A stretch of DNA of 64,000 nucleotides from Phorcus lineatus (Eukaryota; Mollusca; Gastropoda; Trochida; Trochidae): positions 744,001 through 808,000 of the forward strand of contig OV121081.1 in assembly GCA_921293015.1 (NCBI GenBank), given 5' to 3'. Under the pieces are notes generated by a model. It worked only from the letters and a program-made list of their open reading frames with translations. It made no database searches and had not been told where the DNA came from. The position numbers and the translations under genes are program-made. Shown piece after piece: positions 31,401 to 39,441 of the stretch. Each line of letters begins with the position of its first letter. The first letter of the stretch is position 1.

Positions 31401-34400
31401 GAACAACATTACATATATAGAAATATTCATTTTCTATGGCATCATTAGAAACGTTTCTGGCCCAAAGTGGTTCTTAAAGTGCATGACTTCGAGTGAGTGA
31501 GTGAGTGAATAAGTGAATGAGTTAGCAAATTACTATTTCCGCTCCCACAGATGGGAAACTACAACTCCATCTGTGGTAACCAGATTCCAACTCCTACTGT
31601 AGGCAGTCTGCAACTGTACGCAAACGAACAATCGTTAATTTAGCAAAATACCAATCCTTCTGAAAGCAAACAAACAGTCACCAAATTGATTCATCCAAAG
31701 GGCCATCAAATTTCAACATTTATTATGGATTATTATTATATAGATAGTATTTATATAATACCGATAAAAATATTTATGTCTTCTTTCAAAAACTGCGAGT
31801 TTATAATCTGACCTACTGAAATTCAATACTGCAAATCTCTGCAAAACATACAATGAATAATAAAAAATAATCAATGTTGATTTTGTTCTTCTGATTTACG
31901 AATTATTCTTTTAAATATGTGTTGTCGAAATCATCACTTTTCTTGATAAGTTGTATAGATTTGTGGCAGAGTTTCCATTAAATGTGATGTATCTGTTTAA
32001 CAAAAATTTTAGGGTTAAACATCAACATCATTTTCTGGAACTCGCCAAGCCAAACGAACGCATAATGGTAGTCAGATACTAACTTTTCGAAACTAAGCTG
32101 CAAAAGTGAAGAAAATTCAACCCAAATCATGAAGCGAAGATAGGCAATACCCATCATAAATGTACAGGTCCTTCTAGCACCATGTCATTGACTCTACCAA
32201 CTTACCTCTTATTTCAGATGGAAAGGACAATACTATTGATTATTCTATCGGGGCCTCCTCGCACCCGGACGTGTTTGACGTCATAGGCAACGATATCGTG
32301 CTGAAGGCCAAAATGCCTGCTGACCAGTACGGACAACTCGTGTATGTGGAGGTGATAGCCAAAGACAGGGGGACGGACCCAAAATCTCTGTCCACCGCTA
32401 TGAACGTTACTTTCTCGTGGGTGAGAGGACTTCACTTGATTTAGATTGTGTTCTGTCAGAAAAAAATTCTTATGACAATACAACTGTCGTTAGGAAGTGA
32501 CTCATATTAATTATATTCAATATCAGTCAATCAGGTTATAGTTTTTGGGCAAATACAACTGTCATACTGAACGCAGTTACGTCAAAAGCTACACATACAT
32601 GTACTAATAAGGCTACTTTTATCTTGAACATAAGAAAATATTGACTTTTGGGATGGAAATGTCTGCAGTAGTTTAACATACTGTATTGTGGGGAGTTTAA
32701 CCCTTACATGAGAAACAGCCAACGACCGCATGAATTCGATAGGTTGGTTTCATTGACCGCAAAGTACAAAAGTATTTACACTTATACCAACTATATATTG
32801 CATTAAAACGTACCAACCCCAGCACGCCCAGAGACGTACATTGTATACACTGTATCTTTCAACTGAAGTAACTACAACATTTTTTTTAAAGTGACACAGG
32901 ATATGTTTCATGAATTTCAATTTTGAGTTAGTAAGAGCCAAAATATGTTATGACCTGACAAAATTTCCCCATAATTTGTCAAATTATGGTTTTCACCTCT
33001 TTCTTGAAAAGCAAAATAGCCCAAACCAACGAGTATAAAACCAATGCGAACTGGCTGGCAGACACCCACTTTGTTAAAAAAAAAAGTATGACAAGACTGA
33101 CTTTACGACAACTAAGCGAGCAAGAACGCTTGGCTATCAATGTAAAACTGTCATAAGACTAATGCAACGTTATCGGCATTCGGGACAGACCTCAGACAGA
33201 ACAAGATCGGGGCGACCGAGAGTCACAACCCTTAGAAACCGCTTCCTGACAATGACGTCCACGGCGTCGAATGCCCTGGGTCACCGGGTAAGCAGACGTA
33301 CAGTGGCCAGACGTCTTGCAGCTCTCCAAAAAGAATGGCAGCGCATTCCACGAAATGACGTCAGGTGTTTGATTTTCTCCATTGGTCGGAGGGTTAATGT
33401 GTATATTGTTGCAAGGGGGTAGGGGGCATACACGTTATTAATGTGAACTGTTCAACATACTAAACCTGGAGCTCCCTGCACCGAGATCAGTAGTGACGGT
33501 GAATTTGGACTTTTTGACCCCCGGGCCAATATCGGAGACTGTACCGTTGATACCGGAAGCTGATTTTTTGCATTTTGTATGAATGCGATATCGTCACATG
33601 TTCTTGTTGAAAAAACATTTTGTTTTATTCTTTAACCTCACTTCTGTATTTATTCTGCAATCTAGATTTACATACATGGAAGCGTTTCTTTTGGCCATGA
33701 GTTTACTAAACTGATAAGCATTAGGATTCTGATTTTCTTAAAAATACACTATGTCTCGTTAGAATAGCACCGTTTATGAAGTATGACATAGATGCCTCCA
33801 ACAACATACTTTGTGCCCCTTGAAATATGAACTATTGTTAACAGAACAAGCCCCCGAGGTGCGAGGTCCCAGCAGAAGTGTATATCCACGAGAACGCCGA
33901 GAGCCCCCTATCTGTCATCGACTCCGGCATCACGATGGACGACGGTTCCCCGGACGAGGATGACGTAGTTACTGGGACGCTAGTCTGCGCGCCCGAGGAC
34001 GACATGTTCCAGGCCAAGCGTATCGATGCTACATGTGAGTGAAGAAATTGAAATAATGATGATTATGCTCATAATGTTGAAGTAGATTTGAGTTGTTACA
34101 AAGCACACCTACACATACATATACACAGGTTCAAGGCACTGAATGAATTACCTCTGTTTTACCCAAACTTCAAAGAACAACGTACCTGTATTGTTGGATC
34201 AACGAAGGAGCATTTTAAATAATCATCCTTATCATAGCTCATATCACGGGTCGTTAAATCAGGACATCAACCTTCAATCTATAAAACACCTGTCAGAAAA
34301 ATAACCATGTAAAATCGGACAAGTTAGTGGACTCATATGGTCGTATATGCTCCGGTTGACCCAGATTGCGATAGTTGTATAATACTCTTTGACAACCTTA

Positions 34401-37400
34401 CCCTACACTCCCTAGCAGAAACATATCCGTGTCCTAAAGTAATTATATTCCATTGCTTAACACGATAATTCTTTTAGAGTCTTAAATGTGGCGAAACCAC
34501 ATTGTTGTGGACAATTGATATCGTAAAGTAGATCTTGTGACTTGTCTCAGCCATGGAAATCGAGTACTCCGGCTCCACGGCTCTGTCCTACAATACAAAC
34601 CCCCTGTTCGAGTGCATTCTCACGTGTGACGACGAACAGGGAGGGAAAGACGAGCACCCTATCAAGATCCACGTAACCAAGAACAAGGCTCCCGACCCCA
34701 AGAAGGGAAATGCGTGCCCAGGTATAAATATAATTATGATTTACTAACGTGTTTTGAAGGTAATGTTCAACGTTTTTGGATGCATATTTTTCCTTAGTAA
34801 GTATACGTTTATGTAAAATATATCTTATTTATCTCAACAAAGTTATCCTCGTACCAATTGTAAAATATGAGTCACTTTTCGAGGGAAATACATGCGGTAA
34901 TTTTAGTGTGAACACATTTGAATAGGATAAAATAAAATTTGATAAAGAAATCATTTAAATTAACCAAACTTGGTACCTAGGCTTTATTGTAAATGGTTTG
35001 TTTCAGGACAACTCAATCTGTAGGCTTCATTGTAAATGGTTTGTTTCAGGACAACTCAATCTGTAGGCTTCATTGTAAATGGTTTGTTTCAGGGCAACTC
35101 AATCTGTAGGCTTCATTGTAAATGGTTTGTTTCAGGACAACTCAATCTGTAGGCTTCATTGTAAATGGTTTGTTTCAGGACAACTCAATCTGTAGGCTAT
35201 ATTATAATATTTTTAGGCTCTATTGTAAATGCTGCGTTTCGGATCGACCAATTTTGGCATTATGGTTTATGGTGGCATTACATTTCAGTTCATACTTGGG
35301 CAAATATGAACGTATCTACTTTTATTATTCCAAATTGCAATTTCTTGTGCGTGTGTTACTTGTCACACGGACTTTGGCTATTAAACAAATATGATACAAA
35401 TATAGTATGCCGGATAATAACAGACAGCTTGTTTGATCCAGTGAAGATAAATGTAAACCCCAACACTGACAAGCCCGGCCCCGCCGCCATTGATAACCTC
35501 CCACTTGGAACAGCAATTGACCCGGAGAAAGATGATCTCACCTACAAAGCGGACAGAGTTCCTTACTTCTCCGTCAACGAGCGTGAGTTGTCTCCTCTTA
35601 CTTATTATACAATGAAAGAATAGAATATGGCTTCCACTGGTACTTTACTGCGAACGCCGATTGTTGAGAGTACACAAGAAATTCCAGTGTGCATTGTATT
35701 GCTGGAAATATTATTGTCGTTTTGTGCTAAATGTCGCAGATGTTATTCCCAAATATGTCATGATCAGTAGTTTTTAGAGCATATTAACTACATGTTTAAA
35801 AAAATGTGCTTTGGTTGTGCTAATTAGTCCTATAAAAGATGTGACAAATTTTCATTCATTAGTCACTTAAACTTAGTTAGGACGACTACTTATGGGACTC
35901 ACCTAGCATTGTTTCAATCATTTTCTATGCCATTTCTAGAGATATCATTTGATGTTGATGTTGCATTTTTAAGCAAATTATTTAATTCATGATTATTTTG
36001 AAATATGATACTTTAAAATGTTTGTTTTTAGAATTCATTATACATACGTTTGTAATTGTTTTAATATAGATATGATATATAGATTTTCGTGAAGATATAA
36101 TCTTTGATATGAAAATTATGTATTTTTAATTTCAAGCAAATTCAAGCCCTTTTACAAACTCATATAAATCGATACCCATGAAATATTTCCTTAATTTTAA
36201 TAAAATATCACACTCTGTAGAATGTCATTTGTTTACGCTGATATTTCAGTGACGGGAGATGTTACCATTACGGACAACCTCGCTAAACAGACGACGGACA
36301 CCGTCACCATCCCGGTCACGATGGAGGACCCGTACGAGAACACGGCCCTCTGTCAAGTCATCATCACTGTCAGTCGTGAGTAGTGACCTTTCTCTTGCTA
36401 ACGTCTTGTGTAAAACCCTCTCCTTTACCTATATCTCGGCGTGACCCATCTCTTGCTAACGTCTTGTGTAATAAAACGCTCTTCTATTCCTCCATCTCGG
36501 GTTGTGACCAATCTCTATCTAATCTCTTTTGTAAAACCTCCTACATCTTCATCCCCGGATGTGACCTAGGTGGTACAGCTAATCTCTTGTGTAAAACCTC
36601 CTACATCTCCATCCCCGGATGTGACCTAGGTGGTACAGCTAATCTCTTGTGTAAAACCTCCTACATCTCCATCCCCGGATGGGACCTAGGTGGTACAGCT
36701 AATCTCTTGTGTAAAACCTCCTACATCTTCATCCCCGGATGTGACCTAGGTGGTACAGCTAATCTCTTGTGTAAAACCTCCTACATCTTCATCCCCGGAT
36801 GTGACCTAGGTGGTACAGCTAATCTCTTGTGTAAAACCTCCTACATCTCCATCCCCGGATGGGACCCAGGTGGTATAGCTAATCTCTTGTGTGAAAGCTC
36901 CTACATATTCATCCCCGGATGGGACCTAGGTGGTACAGCTAATCTCTTGTGTAAAACCTCCTACATCTCCATCCCCGGATGGGACCCAGGTGGTATAGCT
37001 AATCTCTTGTGTGAAAGCTCCTACATCTCCATCCCCGGATGGGACCTAGGTGGTACAGCTAATCTCTTGTGTAAAACCTCCTACATCTTCATCCCCGGAT
37101 GTGACCTAGGTGGTACAGCTAATCTCTTGTGTAAAACCTCCTACATCTTCATCCCCGGATGTGACCTAGGTGGTACAGCTAATCTCTTGTGTAAAACCTC
37201 CTACATCTCCATCCCCGGATGGGACCCAGGTGGTATAGCTAATCTCTTGTGTGAAAGCTCCTACATATTCATCCCAAGCTTCTAGTGTTTGTCAAATTGA
37301 GTATTGCTTATACTTACAAAAGCAAATTACCACCTGTATATCAGAACAGTGTCATTATACTATGTTTGTATAAGGTGAGAGTGACGTTACAGTAAATGTT

Positions 37401-39349
37401 TAATCTCATCAGCAGTGACATCAACCGACAGTCATAAAAATTCCATTGTCGAGACCTTGTTTTCCAATATGAATATTTTAACAAAGAAAACATGTGATTT
37501 GAATCTTACCTTGTATCTCAGCATTGAACGAGCCCCCGGTAGTAAAGCAAACAGACGCCATAGTGCAAGTTGACGAGAACAAGGACATCGGCGACCTCGC
37601 TAACATCCCCTTCACCGACGAGCTCCTGTGTGACAACGCCGTCAGCATCTCCAAGTGGTCCATGGATCCGTCTGAGCTGAACCCGAGTTTCCTCGTCACC
37701 ATCGAGGGTAAAGGTATGCTATAATACTCAGTCATCATCGAGGGTGAAGGTATGCTATAACACTCAGTCACCATCGAGGATGAAGGTATGCTGTAACCGT
37801 CAGTCACCATCGATAATGAAGGTATGCTGTAACCATCAGTCACCATCGAGGATGAAGGTATGCTGTAACACTCAGTCACCATCGAGGATGAAGGTATGCT
37901 GTAACCATCAGTCACCATCGATGATGAAGGTATGCTGTAACAATCAGTCACCATCGAGGATGAATGTATGCTGTAACCATCAGTCACTATCGAGGATGAA
38001 GGTATGCTGTAACACTCAGTCACCATCAAGGATGAAGGTATGCTGTAACCATCAGTCACCATCGATGATGAAGGTATGCTGTAAGCATCAGTCACCATCG
38101 GGGATGAAGGTATGCTATAACACTCAGTCACCATCAAGGATGAAGGTATGCTGTAACACTCAGTCACCATCGATGATGAAGGTATGCTGTAACCATCAGT
38201 CACTATCGATGATGAAGGTATGCTGTAACACTCAGTCACCATCGAGGTATTTATACAAGAAGAATTCGAAAGCCAATACAACTGAAATCAAGTAACTTAG
38301 ATGATAGTATGTACAAACATCTTTATATATCTTTCTTATCGCGTACATTAGTAAAGAGTTCATTTTCCAATACCTCGTCTTCGTACCTTAACTGTACGTA
38401 AAGTATTATTAGAATGATGCACTGACACAACGATTTCCTTTATTGGCGCAGTTGTCGAGTCAGTTTGTTCTCTTGACTCGCAGTGAGTGACTGGTACACG
38501 AGTAAGGTTAGAGCAGGGGGTTAATTCTTTGTCTGGTAATTATTGCTAACGGTTGGTGTCGCACACCCGTGAATAATCCGTTATGAGATGCACGATTCGT
38601 TCTAGTTGCTGTTACGTTCTTGATGTTGTTGCAGCTGTTACAATCAAGAACCTGATAGATCTGAACCACGAGGAGCGGGAGACGTACAAATTCTTCATCA
38701 CGCTAACTGACGGTTGTCGCGAAGTTGTCGTCACTAGAACCCTCAAAATCTTGGATGTCAACGAACCTCCCGAGTTTCGAGGTCCTAAGATACTCACCCA
38801 AACCTTCAAAGAGGTACGTTATCTTCGTTGCTTTCAAATAAAGGATGTGCCCAAAGGCGTAGGAACACTTCAAATCTGGGGGGGGGGGGAGGCTTAGGAG
38901 AAACGTAGTATCGTGACAGAAGGCTTTGCTCTTTTAAAACATTTAATCAACGTTAGTCATCGTTAATACAGTGTCACCTGTTGACTGTTACGGTGGACCG
39001 TTTTGCCATGTTGCCTCGCAATCTAGTAAGCTGTGTCTGCTCGCCATGCAACCTCTACTTTTGCTTTTGAGTGACAAGAAATTTAAAATACGGATTCTAT
39101 CATTAACGGAATCAAACACGTTATTTTTTTTTTAATTTTACCTGAGAGAATTAAAAACATGTCTTCATCTCAATTATGGTGCTTGAAATAAATTGATTTT
39201 TAAAATGTAAAAACCTTGGGGGCAGTTCTGAGGGAGGGTAGTATGTTCTCCATCCGCTGTATTCCTACATATCAATGACTCTGTACATAGCAGCTGTGGC
39301 TGGAAATGAGGCGCTATAAAAGTTGTTTATTATTATTATAATTATAATA

Positions 39350-39441
<92 letters not shown>

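Noticed and set aside
36383..37285. 300-codon ORF on +
   Set aside because: It is only the 60-bp minisatellite read in a frame without stops. Exon 22 reading on would stop at TAG first, and no splice site leads into it.
37478..38281. 267-codon ORF on - and 183-codon ORF on +
   Set aside because: Both are the 36-bp array, open because the unit is divisible by three. The true coding part is exon 23 only.
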